DNA of 64,000 nt, from positions 310,001-374,000 of the forward strand of contig WHUX01000029.1 of NCBI GenBank assembly GCA_015179025.1. The letters are read 5' to 3'. Source of the DNA: Terfezia claveryi (Eukaryota > Ascomycota > Pezizomycetes > Pezizales > Pezizaceae). Positions 36,805 to 50,100 of this stretch are shown piece after piece. The translations under genes were made by a program, and so were the position numbers. The notes under the pieces were generated by a model. That model worked only from the letters and a program-made list of their open reading frames with translations. It ran no database searches and was not told the origin of the DNA. Position 1 is the stretch's first letter; each line of letters begins with the position of its first letter.

Positions 36805-38704
36805 GGTTTCCACTTGCCTTTTCTTTGTTGTTTGTGGGATGGAAGACTTAAAGGGAGAGTTGGGTTATAGGACAGTAGTGATGTGTATACAAGTTATGTA
36901 GACAAAAGATATCGTGAGGTTAAGAAGGGAAAGGATAAAAGAAGTACTGGACTTGCTCAGTTTGCGGTTGAAGATTGTTGACGTTAAGGGTCTGTTGGAC
37001 AGAAGTTGATCGCAGACGACTCCTGGGAGAAGTGAACAGAGGGCAAGTGAGTGTAGGCGAGGAACGGTACAGGGCGCAGTGACGTCTCTGGCGGCCCACG
37101 GTACCAGTGTGAATGAACAACGTCTATGGCGGGGGGGGGGCAAAACGGATAGAAAGAAAACGCGAAGGGGAGCAGGTGGGTAGCAATGCAAGTAAGTACG
37201 TAGATACCTACGCTGCGGGAAATGAGAGCTACGGAGGACTTGTTTATTTTTTGGGGGTCAGGCCAATTCCCACTGTGCTGTGCTTGCTTGACCTGACCCT
37301 GCGAAGATTGTTATGCAGCCAGATCAGAAGGGGGCTGGCCTTGGCAGGAAGCATATGCGTTCGAGATGTTTCAACGCGTGCTCCTTGCGCAAATTAAGCT
37401 CAACCTGGAGTTTCTTGAACCCATGCTGTCGCGTGCTTGCCGATCCATACGACTGAGACGGCGAATTACTCCAGCTTGCAAATAAAAGCGAACGAGAGCG
37501 AACATGTAGTTTCTATATTATTTGGTTGGGTTACAAAATGGTTCTCGACAGCTGCAAAGGTCACTGTACACGTGCCGTTCAGGTACAGGTCTTGGCAATA
37601 GATGCAGTATACAGTAGTACTGTACAATGCATGCAGTTCAGTAGATGCAGTAGGTACAGTGCATACTTCGAATACGAGTAGGTACGCCGTAGATATGTAC
37701 GGCCCCCATAAATAAACAAAGTGTGGGGATCGCAGAGCACTGTTATATCTATATCGTGCATCTCCCATTCGTAAAGTTGTCCTGATGCGTTTTGTATGCC
37801 CATTGCGTTTTTGCTCATCGACATCCTCATAGGTACAGTTATGTACATACATATGTATGTAGGTTGTAACTGTGACATGGCCGGTAGGTACCGTACGGTA
37901 CCGTGTATGCAGCATTCCTCTTCCCCCACCACCATTGATCTGGTGGAAAGGAAAACCGATCCACCTACAGAACCCTGGCTAGGCTGTATTATTCTGTTCG
38001 CCAAATCTGGATGAGGGTAGGCAGAAGAGCCCTGCGCAGGAGAAAAATTTAGGAGGCCACTGATTGGTTTACGCAAGTACTCCCTTCTATAAATCAATAA
38101 TAACGTCCCTATCAAAATAGGCTTGCAAGTGCGTGTCTGGTTCCCTTGCCAAAAAAAGCTTCTTTTCTCTCCCACTACACACCACACACACACTACGCTC
38201 GCTCAGGAGGAACCTCTCCCCCACCAGACTACTATCCAAGTACTCTCCCCCCACGCACGCGGAATTATTGGCGTAGCAGCTTACGACAAGAATAAGCAAA
38301 TATCAAGTTGTGCTGCAAACTAAGATTCCATCTCAATCCCAGCCTCGAGGGCTGTTTCTTTTTCGTTCAGATTTACCACCCGGAGAATAGATACTCGATT
38401 TCAGGTCGTTAGGTATCTAGTGGAAGGAAGGCTCATCCCACGGGGGCCCAGCTGCAGTGTGCTACACTCGCCTGACTTGTATTTCTACCAGCAGGTCTTC
38501 TTCGCTCGGACGCGTCACCACAATACCTTCGCACTGGCTTCTTCCGGAAGACGTCGTCGCTCAACTGTTGGGAGCAGTGGGGCCCCCAATCTGAGCTCAT
38601 TCCATCTCAACGCAGAACCCTCCAACAATCCGTCATCGAGCATTTCAGTTAACCGCACCTCCGCAACACATCAACCCCTGCCACCGGTCCCACCGACACC
38701 TGGT
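36805..38704. other. divergent promoter region, no gene supported
   Basis: A 1.9-kb head-to-head spacer between the NTF2-like gene (-) and the mannosyltransferase (+). The right half carries GGTACC/GTACGGTAC-rich sequence near 37880. From about 38340 to 38704 there is an ATG-free leader in which the mannosyltransferase frame is open for 95 codons. Confidence 0.5.
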
Positions 38705-40121
38705 ATGGATTCAAATAGTGGTAGTCTGTGGGGAGGCAGCTATGGGCCCCCAGATGGCCGATCTGGGTCTACATCCCCTTTGACAAATTCACGACCGCCG
38801 TCCCCCCTGCCTCCCTCTCGGATGAATGGTGGAAGCGAAAAGAGATCTAGCTGGAGTGCTAAGGCATCATCTGCAGTGAATGGGTATTCATCCAAAAGAT
38901 TTTGGGGCAAACATCTCCGAAAACTTTCTACCCAATTGCCATCATATTCACCATGGACATCGGCTTCCGGTTCAGGCTCAACCGGACACCATCCCAGCCC
39001 TCTTCACACCACTCGGATATTCATTTTGCGACGTCCTAAGGCGTCCACTTTTCTTTTGCTCCTCGGGATACTGCTAGTTACGCTAGTCTCGCCCTTCCTT
39101 AGACATGGTTTCAGGTCATCACGGCATCTTGGAGGTGGGCATAAATTTGTGTTAATTCTTGCTGCCAATACAGGTGGTGGAGTAATGGAATGGAAGAATG
39201 GCAATCAATGGGCAAGCGAAAGGGAGAGCATAGCTAACAAAAAGCACTATGCCAACAAGTGGGGATATCATCTTGAAATCAAAGATATGAGTACCAAAAA
39301 GAGATATGCACATGAATGGAGAGAAAGCTGGGAGAAGGTAGACATCATCAAACAGACAATGAGGCAATATCCCAAAGCCGAATGGCAAGTTTCCAATTGG
39401 TTTATTCCGTGGTTGTTGCTTACATTACTTATTGCTACAGGTTTTGGTGGCTTGACTTGCACACGTATATCATGGAACCATCAATTTCCCTTCAAAGCCA
39501 TATTTTCAATCATCTACCCAAAGTAACTTATCGCGATATAAACATTTACAACCCACTCAACATTACACACCCTTTGACTAAGGAAACCCATCCCTACCTC
39601 GCAGACGCCGAGCGTTCAGCTATTGGGGATGGAAACCCTGAGAGCATCAACTTAATCGTGCCCCAAGACTGTGGAGGTTTCAACCTTGGCAGTTTCTTTA
39701 TTCGGCGGAGTGAGTGGAGTGAGAGGCTGCTCGACATCTGGTGGGATCCGGTGGGATATGAGCAAAAGCATATGGACTGGGAACACAAGGAGCAAGATGC
39801 ATTGGTATGTCAAAACCCTTATTTAGTAATACTAAAAGTCTGACAAAGAGCCAGGAATATCTCTACACGAGCCAACCATGGATCAGAACGTCAACGGCAT
39901 TCATCCCCCAGCGAATGATAAACTCGTTTCCCCCCGGTGCCTGTGCGGAAACTCCCAACGACCCAAGAATCTTCTATAACGAGAAGGAACGGGACTTCCT
40001 TGTGAATATGGCTGGGTGCGAATGGGGCAGAGACTGTTGGGCCGAAATGTCAACCTACAAACGACTATCGAAGAAGCTCAACAGAACTTTATGGGAGCGG
40101 TGGTTTGGAAAGAAGAAATAA
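38705..40121 (+). CDS. alpha-1,6-mannosyltransferase, Mnn10/Mnn11 family (GT34)
   Basis: Predicted 436-aa type II Golgi glycosyltransferase in three exons: 38705-39384, 39441-39804 and 39855-40121. An 110-residue cytosolic Ser/Pro-rich tail precedes one membrane anchor (about 113-131, STFLLLLGILLVTLVSPFL). The GT34 catalytic domain includes KFVLILAANTGGG, KKRYAHEWRESWEKVD, the FWWLDLHTYIMEP nucleotide-sugar/metal site, VPQDCGGFNLGSFF, EHKEQDAL and FVVN-like FLVNMAGCEWGRDCW. The family extends the N-glycan outer-chain backbone in the Golgi. Intron 1 has a GC donor (GAATG/GCAAGT) with a normal CTACAG acceptor; only this junction restores AEWFWWLD, and the nearby GT gives a stop. Intron 2 is GTATGT...CCAG. 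The start is the first ATG after a long ATG-free leader. Confidence 0.92.
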
Positions 40122-43100
40122 GCGCGTTCTACATCTTGGATGTCTCTCTGAATCGAAGAATCACTGTATGTATCGTTAGGAGATCAATTTGGTTAATCAT
40201 GGGAGTTGGGGGTTCGAGTCTTGCTTCATTTACCGATGGTGGGTCGGGGGGGGGGGTGGGGGGGGGTGGGGGGGAATGATGACATGCGACGACGACGCCA
40301 TTTCTTTTCTAGCTATGTATAGTTGCTGACAACTCCCCATCCTGCGCGGAGCACCCATCGAAGAGTTTTTCTTCAGAGTTTGATACACCGTAGTTATTGA
40401 TCTTTGCCTCATGATTCTAACTATCAATGTGCTGCTCTCCCCCGTGGCCTCTTCTTTTCTTTACATATGTTACACTCGGGCATTGTCTACATATCTCGGT
40501 TGATTTTTGACTACCTTTTTCCTTTAGTTTAGATTGTTAGTGTCTAGAAAAAATTTCCCCGTTTTGTTACATTTCTATTACTACTTGGTTTTATACAATC
40601 CGTTCTATTCTGGAAATAGCTGGAGTCCTACCTAAATCAACTAAATGAATGCTATGTCCTCTACAGGCACCCAGATGGCATCAGAATACTTTTATAGCAG
40701 GTATTTTGTTGGTTCAATCAATTGCTGCATCACGACTGTTGGGTCTGCATCTAGGTCAAGTTTGATATCGTTATAAAAAGTATAGGCCTATGTAACCAGT
40801 CTGAGTATGTATAGATATAAAATAAATTTATTCTTAGTAAGAACTTCGGAAAGGTTATTACCATGACTGTTGATGAGAATAACTTGGTATGAGGACTGTC
40901 CCTGAAACTAAGGGAGGGCTAAAGCTGCAGAAAGTGTTTTTTCTCTTCTCGAGCACTGGTTATGTATCTTTCTGGTAATCCATGCATGTAGCACCAAGAT
41001 CCTCCTGCAAGAGAATCCATGAGCTCCGAAACAGGGTCCTGTCGATCACTGGGATGTTTCCGGGGAATTACCTATCTAGCAGGTCCTGTTTGTTCTGGAA
41101 AGTCTATCACCCTGCCTCCATGCGAGTTGGAGATCTCAACTAGAAGTTGTGAAGCCAGCTAGGTACCCTGGGACATGTACATATTCCATCCACCTCTAGT
41201 CGGAACGCCTGCATCGACTGATGGCCTAGGTAGCTACATACAAGATATTGCATTTCGCAGAATTATTACACTATACAAGCTCCAAATCCTAGGTTAGATC
41301 ACCCTCTTATTAGATGCCTACAAGTATCCTCTCATATGATAAACCGCCCAACCTCAAGGCCAGCAAATGCGTGCTCTTGCACTCCGATGACTAGTATCTT
41401 CCCATAGGTTGGATAGATGTTCTCGAAATCAATATCCCATTGTGGAAGTTGGGCTGAACATATCAATTTTAGCTGGGGTCCCACTATGGACGAGGCTATA
41501 GGCTATACGTAAACTTAAACATACCTGATGCCTGACGGTGGCACAGAATGTCATTTCATTGATAATTGGTTAATGTTGCGGTGGATATAACGTAGTAGCT
41601 TCGACCATGTTGGGGGTTTGAAACTTTGAACCTGAAATACAGCCGGAGGTTTATTTTCAATGAGCACAGAGATAAGCGAATGCCGTATTTGGTTAATTGA
41701 TGGCATGAATGAGGAACGGTAATAGGAGTAGTAATCATTTGGGCACCGCGCCCAGACTCCAGCGTTTCCATTGTTCCATTTCCGTTTCATCGAATTCAGA
41801 AACACCATCTAGAAGCACCGCTCCGGGTTTGTGCTTTGTACACCAACCCCACTTCCTTCAGCAGATGGCAATTGATTCAAAAGTATGCTGTTGGTACAGG
41901 TGATGACAAGGCAGCAACCTCAGCCAAAAAGAGAGCCAATATCAGGCTAGGCTAGGAAATTTGTACGGGACGGGACTGCCACAGGTGCCTGTCTCAACTT
42001 AGTCCCTGCGACTTCTCAGCCTATCACTAATGGGACGAGACGATCGATAAATTGAGCAAGAATAATTGGGAGTGGGGTTGTGGGGAACATCTTGATACGT
42101 TGGCAGCCTGCAGTGACCCAATTCTGCGCAGCTGTTGAACGAGATGGAGGGTCCCGAGATTGACGTTTATTACTCCACTCTAGGTATGCATTAAGTACCT
42201 ACATGTTATATATGATGGGCAAGAGCATCGATATCTATGACTAGATTGAAGGTGAGCCATTTTTGCATAGCGGTTGAAGACTTCCAAGTCACTCTTGTGT
42301 GTTCCTTTATGAGTACGTGCTGAGTTGACAGGGGGCTGCTGCAGACAAGCATCGCAGCCAACCACCACGCAGCTTGCCACTCGCGATCCTTGTGCGCCAA
42401 GTTTCCCACCCACACACACACTAACTGCAAGAGGCAACCACGGTTGCCAAAACTCCGTCCTAAAGGTTCATGATCTCTCCCACCTCGTGGACATCGTGTT
42501 CAACTTTCCCCGCGGCTTCTCTCACTCGCAAGGGGTGGAAATTGCTCTAAGCTACATCCTGCGCTCATTACTATTCACGCCATCTTCCCAGTTATAGGGT
42601 ATCAGGAGTTACCGCTAAGCTGCCTCTGCAGCTGCTAGTTCTCATATGCATCCATGCACATTGGAGGAACCTACATTTTCCTCGGTCATCTTTTTCGCTT
42701 TCATCATTTGATTACGCTGGGGCTGTTGCCCCTTTCTCACTTGCCACCGCTACAACTGCCGAAGGATTGAAAGAGGGGGACGGAAGGCAGCAACAGCAAG
42801 GGTGACTCTTCACCCTACAAGCATTATCACCTCGAACCCACTCGCCTGTTGCACGGTCCAGCGATAAGATATCTCTAATTCGGGCCTTCTCGACTGTAGA
42901 CGAATTAGCAGCTACAGGGCGCGATCGTACGCGTCCACAATCCTCACAACGTCCATCCTCTTTTGAAATCGGGAGTTGATATACTCTAACGTTTTTACTT
43001 TTTCTTCCACTTGACGATATCACCACCTAAACCCCCTTCTGAAAACAGGCGAATGGGTCTGAAAGTTATCTTCTAACACCAAGATATAGCATTTCTATTG

Positions 43101-43610
43101 GAGTTTTGCTGGTCGGCTGTTTTCACTGAAGGCAGCAGATAGAGTCTCATCTATTCCAGGATACAGGTGCCTACTTAACTTACTCAGCGAGGTGTAAGTT
43201 TGTATCCACAACCTGAGGTTGAGGAAGGGAGCACTATAAGAAAGAGTCCACCCACAGGATTCCAGCTCGTTCCGTGGGATACGTGGACAGGACTTACGGG
43301 GCATAAGTTTTGGAGACACATCCAGTTCGGTCAACCATTTAGCAAACTCCCCTGCAACCAGACTTGGAAGATACTTTGTCTTTTACTTGGGTCTGTATTA
43401 TTAACTCTTGTATCAGTCCCCGGGATATTGTTTGTTTTCTTCTGATACCAGTAACAACAACCCCGCAATTGAGGTCTCAGATAACGGATTCCTCTTGCTA
43501 CCACAACAGTCCTTCACAGTCCCAAGTAGAGCAGCTTTGATTCCAATACTCTCAACGGCCGGCGCAGTCTCCTTATTTACAGCAACTTGCGATTCTCATC
43601 TATCGTAATT
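40122..43610. other. intergenic, no gene supported
   Basis: A 3.5-kb spacer with a G-run cluster near 40245-40275 and short frames. A minus-strand frame at 42712-43026 is Cys-rich at its end but has no ATG. The last few hundred bases are the probable promoter and leader of the checkpoint kinase. Confidence 0.55.
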
Positions 43611-46600
43611 ATGGAATATGAAGAGGAGGCAACTCAACCTTGCACCCAACCGCTCGGAGCAGCAAAAGGTAATTCGGGTGATACGACTGGTATCCTATGC
43701 GTTCTGTTTCCAACAAGCCCAGCTGCAAGGGCTGCCGTCGCCAATTTACAACATAGGAATCAGGACTTCGTATTCGCCCAGCATGCTACGGCTCCTCTTG
43801 CCACAAACATCTCTACGGTCACAACTTCAGATGAGCAATTGGAGGTACCCGAACCAAATCTCCACCAAGACCCCCAATCACAGTCGATCGCACTCCGCTT
43901 CCCTCCTGGTCCTAGGGACTTTAAAACAGGCTTCTGTTTTGGGAGGAACTTGCAGCGGTGTGAAATCATCATGGGAGAGAATCAACTCACCCGCCGGGTC
44001 TCAAACATTCATTTCAGGGTCTTTGTGAATGAGCAGCATATCCTTATGCTTGAGGACTGTTCTACCAATGGGACCTATGTTGACGATATATTCTTGGGGC
44101 CGGTAACGCACAGCGCCCATGGAAAGAAGCCTGAAAATTCGCGTCCACGATCTCGGCAACTCGGTAACGGAACTCAAATTCAAGTCTCAAAAGGTACGAC
44201 GGAAGAAGAGATAAATTTCATGGTCCGCATCCCAAAAGCCGACGGCAATGGTTTCATCGGTGACGGGGAAGATTTCTCTGCCTTCGACCCAAATAACCTT
44301 ACTCAGGCTACTGCCACCGCTGGGCCAAGCGCGTATTTCGCCTATAGCAATTTTCCAGAGCAGAAGGAAACACCCGATGGCGGGGGCGTTCGACCGGCTG
44401 TCACTCAGCATCGACAATGGCCGGGGTCAAATAGGTTTCACCTTATGGACCCAATTGGGCATGGGGCCTTTGCAACTGTTGAGAAGGCCGTGAGGAGACA
44501 CAATGGAGAACCAGTGGCGGTAAAAATAATAACTCGGAGATCACTTACTAAAACATCAGATCGATCTATAAGCTATAAGAAGGAAGTTGAGATTTTGGAG
44601 CAGCTAAAACACGTGAGTTTCAAAACCGATCTCCTAAAGTATTCCTTCTTAGGCACACTGACATTGTCTGCAGCCAAATATTGTGCAATATCACGAGTGC
44701 CTCGAAGATAACGCACACATATACATCATAATGGAGTATATCGGTGGAGGCGACCTGAATGACTACATCAACAAGCATGGAAAAATGGAAGAGCACTTGG
44801 TCAAGGAGGTGGCGAGGCAGATGGTCAGGGGAATCAAGTACGTCCACGAGAGGGGCATTTCACATCGCGACATCAAACCAGATAATATCCTCCTCGTCTC
44901 CGAGGATCCTATCGAGGTCAAGATAAGTGACTTTGGACTGGCCAAAATGGTTCGGGATGAAGACACGTTTCTCAAGACCTTCTGTGGGACCATGCTGTAT
45001 CTCGCACCAGAAGTCTATCCACGTTACCATATGGCAATAACCCCGGTGATTACAGGAAGCAAAAGGAAACACGTAGCAATTGAAGAGTAAGCAAATCTTA
45101 TCTCTTTGGATGCCTAGATGTGCATAAACTAATCTAAGTCATGATGTAGAAAACCTAAGCGCGAGCGTAGATATAATCAGGCTGTCGATATGTGGTCGAT
45201 AGGAATTGTTATATTCGTACTTTTGACGGGGAAGCCACCATTCGATGCGAGGACTCAGGATGAAATATACACATGCATCATGACTGGGAATTTCAACGTC
45301 GAAGCGCTTCCCAAAGCTGGTATTCAGAGCAAGGATTGTGTAGATTTTCTTTCAAGGCTTATAGAGGTGGATCCTGAACTACGTATCCAGGAGCAGGATG
45401 CTTTGCGTCACCCCTGGCTAGCTAAAGGTGACTCAGACAGCTTCTTCAGCAGCAGCATGGAAGTCGACGACGATTTAGCGCAGCATTATCAGCGAATAAC
45501 ACAAAACTACTCAAGTGGCGCAGATGATGGGGATGGATCATGGCAGGAGGTTGTGGCCGATAGTGAGGGTGAGGAGGAGGAAGAGAACGCTGCTCGTCGC
45601 AGAAAAAGCGAGTCTTTCGAATGGAATGAGGGAGATAATCGTGCTCTAGATGCTGCTAAGGGAGGGACGCAAATCAAGAAGCTGTTAAATTACAACGATC
45701 CAAACTCCCAGGATAGAGGTGATTTCAACGCCGGTAGCAGAGAGGAGGATGGCCTGTCATTCGACTTTGAGCCACACGACACTGAGGGAATATCGATGCT
45801 GCATAGTAATGGGGCTGGTTTACTTGATTTTGCGCAGAATTTGGCACAAGGAAGCTCTTCTATTTTGCCTTTTCAAGAGTTTGTTAGTGAGGGCAGCGTT
45901 CATACTGTGACACCTCACACGGTGCAGGTTATTTCATCACAGTCTAAAGATGTTGCAGCAAGTGCACCCCGAAACACGCGTGGTAAGGAAATACAAAATG
46001 GCAGCATACCGAGTAGCTCGCCTCATAGTCTAGGCTTACCGGGAACAGCTACTCCAGCAACTATGTCGCCACAGACAAAGATACTTACACCGAAATCAAC
46101 GATATCGTCATCAAAGGCACCAGCGGTGAAATCAACGCCAGCCGACTTGCAGAAGGCTCCGACACCATCACTAAATCTTCTTTCTAAGCTGATGTCCGAC
46201 TCGATGGTCTCAACGGCGTCACACGGTCTTGCTGAGACACGAGTCCTGTCATCTGTCGACACGTCTATCGCCTTGCCTCGCCCAGGGCGCACGGCATCCC
46301 AAATGCAAATGCCGCCACCAAGTCCGCCACCCTACACTCCACGGAAAGCAATCGATGTCAGGGCGTCTCAGGAAGGGATTCTTGATTACGCTAATCATGA
46401 TGAGAAAGTAACGGCCCCATGTTGGGGTAAGCTTGTACCGTTGGGCAATTCACTAGGACATCCCACAATCCTTTGCAAACGAAAGCAGTTGTATTTTGGG
46501 CGGGTGGCCAGGTGTACGATCAGATATACCGATGACAGAATCTCTAAAAAGCACTGCAGTATCGGTTTCATGGTGCCATCCCCTATCCCTGAAGGTGCGC

Positions 46601-46866
46601 CCCTACCAAGGCCCCGTGCATATTTGAAATGCACCACAATGAATTTAAAGGTGAGGGATGAAAGGATTGAAAAGGGTGCGGTTGCTAAAGTTTTCCATGG
46701 GGACGAGGTACTTCTTTTCTCTGATCCTAAAACCAATGAACGGCTGGGTTTCAGGCTATATCTGGCGGACATACATGATAAGTCTAAAGATGGAGATGAA
46801 ACAACCGAAGCAGAGAAGAGTAGTTCTAGTGAGACCTGCGATTCTGACACTTTCATGAACGGCTGA
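43611..46866 (+). CDS. RAD53: Rad53/Chk2-type DNA-damage checkpoint kinase, FHA-kinase-FHA
   Basis: Predicted 1043-aa kinase in three exons: 43611-44612, 44674-45086 and 45150-46866. The N-terminus has two TQP sites (EEATQPCTQP), fitting the SQ/TQ cluster phosphorylated by ATR/ATM kinases in this family. FHA1 is about residues 105-210 (FCFGRN, SNIHF, DCSTNGTYVDD). The kinase domain is about 275-560: GHGAFATV, lysine 305 in VAVKI, HRDIKPDN with Asp400, DFG 420-422, LAPEV, and DMWSIGIVIFVLL. A second FHA lies near 915-1015 (YFGRVARCTIRY, ISKKHCSI). Two FHA domains mark the Rad53/ChkB architecture rather than single-FHA Chk2. Introns are GTGAGT...CTGCAG inside QLKH/PNIVQY and GTAAGC...GATGTAG inside the kinase domain. 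The nuclear checkpoint role is inferred from the family. ATG 43611 is the first ATG in frame. Confidence 0.94.
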
Positions 46867-48414
46867 TGTTAATTATCTGGTGGATTTGAGGTTTTCTCAA
46901 CAGAATGCCTAATAGACGTCTCCAGCGTTGATTGTTCATGGATAGTGTTTCTTATAATCTTATTTCTAATATCTTTTCATTTTCATAAGTCTCATCTCAT
47001 TTTATTCTATTCGCTCACTTTCTTTTGGGGGATTATTGCTCAATTTGCTATATTTTGTGGGCTGGAAACGGGATATTTTGCTTCACATTCGTCTAATCAG
47101 CATCACACATCTCTATATGTTTTTGACGCCTTTATATGTTGGGCATGGCTAAAACGAGTCTTTCCTCCCTACCAACCCTGTTTTACAATTTTGCATCTTT
47201 TTTTCTGATTTTTGCATACATATATCTTTACTCACTGGCTAATTGAGTTATGGTGTTTTCATCTCTGGTTTGTGATGGTGGTATTTTCTTGGGTTATTTT
47301 GTTGAGCGCGGGGGTTAATGACGGATTAAAAATAGGGTTTACGAGGGATATTGGTTCGTCTACAGACAGACAGGGGTAAAGCGGCAGCAAAATAGCTTGG
47401 GCTTGTTGTATTTTATTTCCACATTTATCTTCTCCTCTTCGAGATTTTCCAGAGTTCGAATTTTCCGACTTTCCTACTGATTGCGATTGCGATTAAGTGG
47501 TGTTTAGTATATCCTCCATTCGCATGATACCTTATGCTTGCTTTCTCCGTGCTTGCGTGCTTGCTCACACCACTCACTCCTCTTATATATATGGATTTTA
47601 TCCCTGGTAGATTGTTCTACTTCTATGCCTAATGCTTTTCTGCTTTCCCCAGTTGGCTCAGATGTGTATATGTATGTATCTTTATCTGTAGCTGCGAGGG
47701 CTGTGTTGTACGTTAGTTGAGACGAAGTTTTTTTTTTCAGACATTGAAGGGGAATATAAGTAGGCTTTATGAAAGGGCTCAGTTTTATACGTTAGTTCCT
47801 AAGTGATTTGTCCAGTTGCAATAACATTCATTGTTGAAATCTAGACCAAAAGATATTTACCCTGAGTTCAACTACCTAAACAGAATGTGGCATACATTCT
47901 AGTTACCAGTTAGAACTTGGCCTCTAACCAATGCCCGTATGACAACTTACAACCAAGCCTATGACGAAGTTTCGGAGCGGGCATGGGAGAATGTGAGAAG
48001 TCGTGAGTCTCTGATAGTTCTCCCTCTGGGGAGCATATGATAAACGATAGGTGTTGTCTAGAAGCTGCCACAAATGACGGGTACAAGCCAAAAAGGAGAA
48101 CAGCCCCGGCATGTGAAAGTGGCTGTCAAGAAGTGTATATATACCGGAGGAATAGCTGGCTGGTGAAAGGACAGCTCCAACCACAGTTTCAATCAAGGCA
48201 ACTACATTCCTGTATTTCTGCATTGTCTATTGCTATTATTATTATTATATTATATTATTAATAATAATTTGCCCTCTATCGCTAGGTTGACGCTGCGGCG
48301 GTCTTGAATACTTGCTGACACTCGAAATCCCCCCACAGTATGCCGTCAAGGACAGCCCAAATCTCAACACCCCGAGCGAATTTCTATCAGGGGAGGCTCG
48401 GTGCTCCAGTATCT
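46867..48414. other. 3' flank and intergenic, no gene supported
   Basis: T-rich sequence follows the kinase stop codon and probably holds its 3' UTR. The rest has short frames only; an ATT/TTA microsatellite lies near 48235-48262. Confidence 0.6.
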
Positions 48415-48876
48415 CAGAGTTCAGCGGGCTGTGGCGAAAGTTCACCTTACTCGCCGGCAGACTAGCTGATGACACTCTCCCAGAACTCTCCCGGAGGTCA
48501 GGCTTTCAGCGAGCTGTGGTGAATCTTCACCTTAACTCAACCGTTAGACTAGCTGATGAGGACACACTCTCGAGCAGGCCAGAGTTCAGTGAGCTGCTCG
48601 CTTGCTCAATACCGCCGGAAGATTACCAGACGACGAGATACTCCCCCAGGACTCTTCCGACATCCTCGGACGTCTCTCTGAATGGTGCCGAGTGGGTCTC
48701 GGAGTAGGTATATTAAGTCAGTCCAGAAAGAGCGAGCGAACTCTCACTTCAAAAAGACATCAAGAACCTTCGCTCCATGTATACGCACGCCCTATACGCA
48801 CGCCCTACCCAGCTGGGCGAGACAGCCCAAGATAGGGCGAATGAACACTCACTTCAAAAAACATCGCTCCATGTAT
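48415..48876 (+). repeat. degenerate internal repeats upstream of the copia relic
   Basis: Three imperfect copies (about 80-90 bp) share TTCAGCGAGCTGTGG, TTCACCTTA and GACTAGCTGATGA (starting near 48418, 48508 and 48585). A second pair (48735-48784 and 48837-48876) shares CTCACTTCAAAAA and CGCTCCATGTATA. They could be remnants of an LTR/leader with U3-like repeats, since TATATAAC follows, but no matching copy is visible downstream of the element. Confidence 0.5.
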
Positions 48877-48949
48877 ATAACCCTGTCATTCCTAACAGGC
48901 TATGAGCCCGGCACAGGCTTGAGATAGATATTCAAGTACCTGCCTATAT

Positions 48950-50100
48950 CAATGTTAGAGTCCGACATACGGAACATCGTCGAGATACAGAACCACTTCC
49001 AGCAGTCGAACCCGAATCAAGCAGTGATGCTGCTCCAAGATTCCTACCTCAACAGACTCAAGGAACCTCTTACGCAACAATCCCGAACTACGTTTGGACT
49101 TTCCAAAGCTTTCCGACTCGCTGAGGTAAAGCTCAGCAACATCGAACATCTCAAAGGGCATAATTATGAAGATTGGTCTTCTTAAAATGGTCATGATCTT
49201 TTGACGCAATGAATGTGCTCGACATTGTTGTCGATGGAGTTAAACCTCCGTCTGACGCTTCCGCATCAGAGCATGAAGGATATCTAGCGATCTGTCTCAA
49301 ACCTACAGAATCTATTGAACCTACCGAATTTCCTGAATCCGCTGAAGCTACCAATCTTGCTTGCAACCGTACTTGCGGTTAATGAAACAGAGACTAAAAC
49401 GTTCAAGCAAGCAACAGAATGTGCTGACTCTCCTAGATGGTATAAAGCCATGCAAGAAGAGGTTCAAGTGCTAGCGGACCAATCAGTTTGGACGGTTGTA
49501 CCTTTACCTGCGCCCAAGCATAATATCGTTGGCCGCAAGAGGGTTTACAAAATTAAGAGGCGATATCTGCCGTTATAAGGCAAGATTGGTAGCTCAGGGT
49601 TCTTGACAACAACCTGGAATGGATTTCGCTTTGAGATTGCTGATTGCGCACTCAATCTCTTTAGGTTGGCCTCAACCTGATCAGTTGGATATTAAGGGGG
49701 CATTCCTCAAATGGAGCTCATGATGAAGAGATTTATATCAAGCTTCCACCCGGGTACGAAAAACCAGGGCATTGTGCAAGCCCAAACAGATCAATATATG
49801 GCCTTAAGCAGTCACCTAGACAGTGGTATCAGAGATTGACCGGATTTCTTATAGCCCTAGGATATGACGACCAGCTTTCATCCATGTGTTCTTATACATG
49901 TCTATCACCAAGTGATAATCGCCATATATGTGGACGACATCACTATTGCCGGTAACAGCATAGAAAGAGAAAAGCTTAAGAAATTGCTTAAGAAAGAATT
50001 TGATCTAAGCGATCTAGGTCCTCTCAGCTGGTTACTAGGTATGTAAATCGAATGGCATGAAGACTGGGTAACCCTCTCACAAAAAGCATATATACACACT
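48950..50100 (+). mobile_element. Ty1/copia retrotransposon relic (gag fused to reverse transcriptase)
   Basis: In order, in shifting frames: a Gag-like piece (LKGHNYEDW, then VVDGVKPPSDAS), then, without protease or integrase, copia reverse transcriptase (SPRWYKAMQEEVQVLADQSV, the VYKIKR region, LVAQGS, FALRLLIAHS, QLDIKGAFL, YGLKQSPRQWYQ, and AIYVDDITIAG with the YVDD catalytic motif, ending LGPLSWLLGM). Stops replace Arg (CGA to TGA near 49602) and Gln (CAA to TAA at 50044), and several frameshifts occur. RNase H and a 3' LTR are not visible. Element limits are approximate. It is incapable of movement. Confidence 0.85.

Noticed and set aside
42712..43026. Minus-strand Cys-rich frame (RCEDCGR ... 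CCCC)
   Set aside because: No ATG and no convincing upstream exon; lies in the promoter side of the checkpoint kinase. It could be a real small exon but is not supported.
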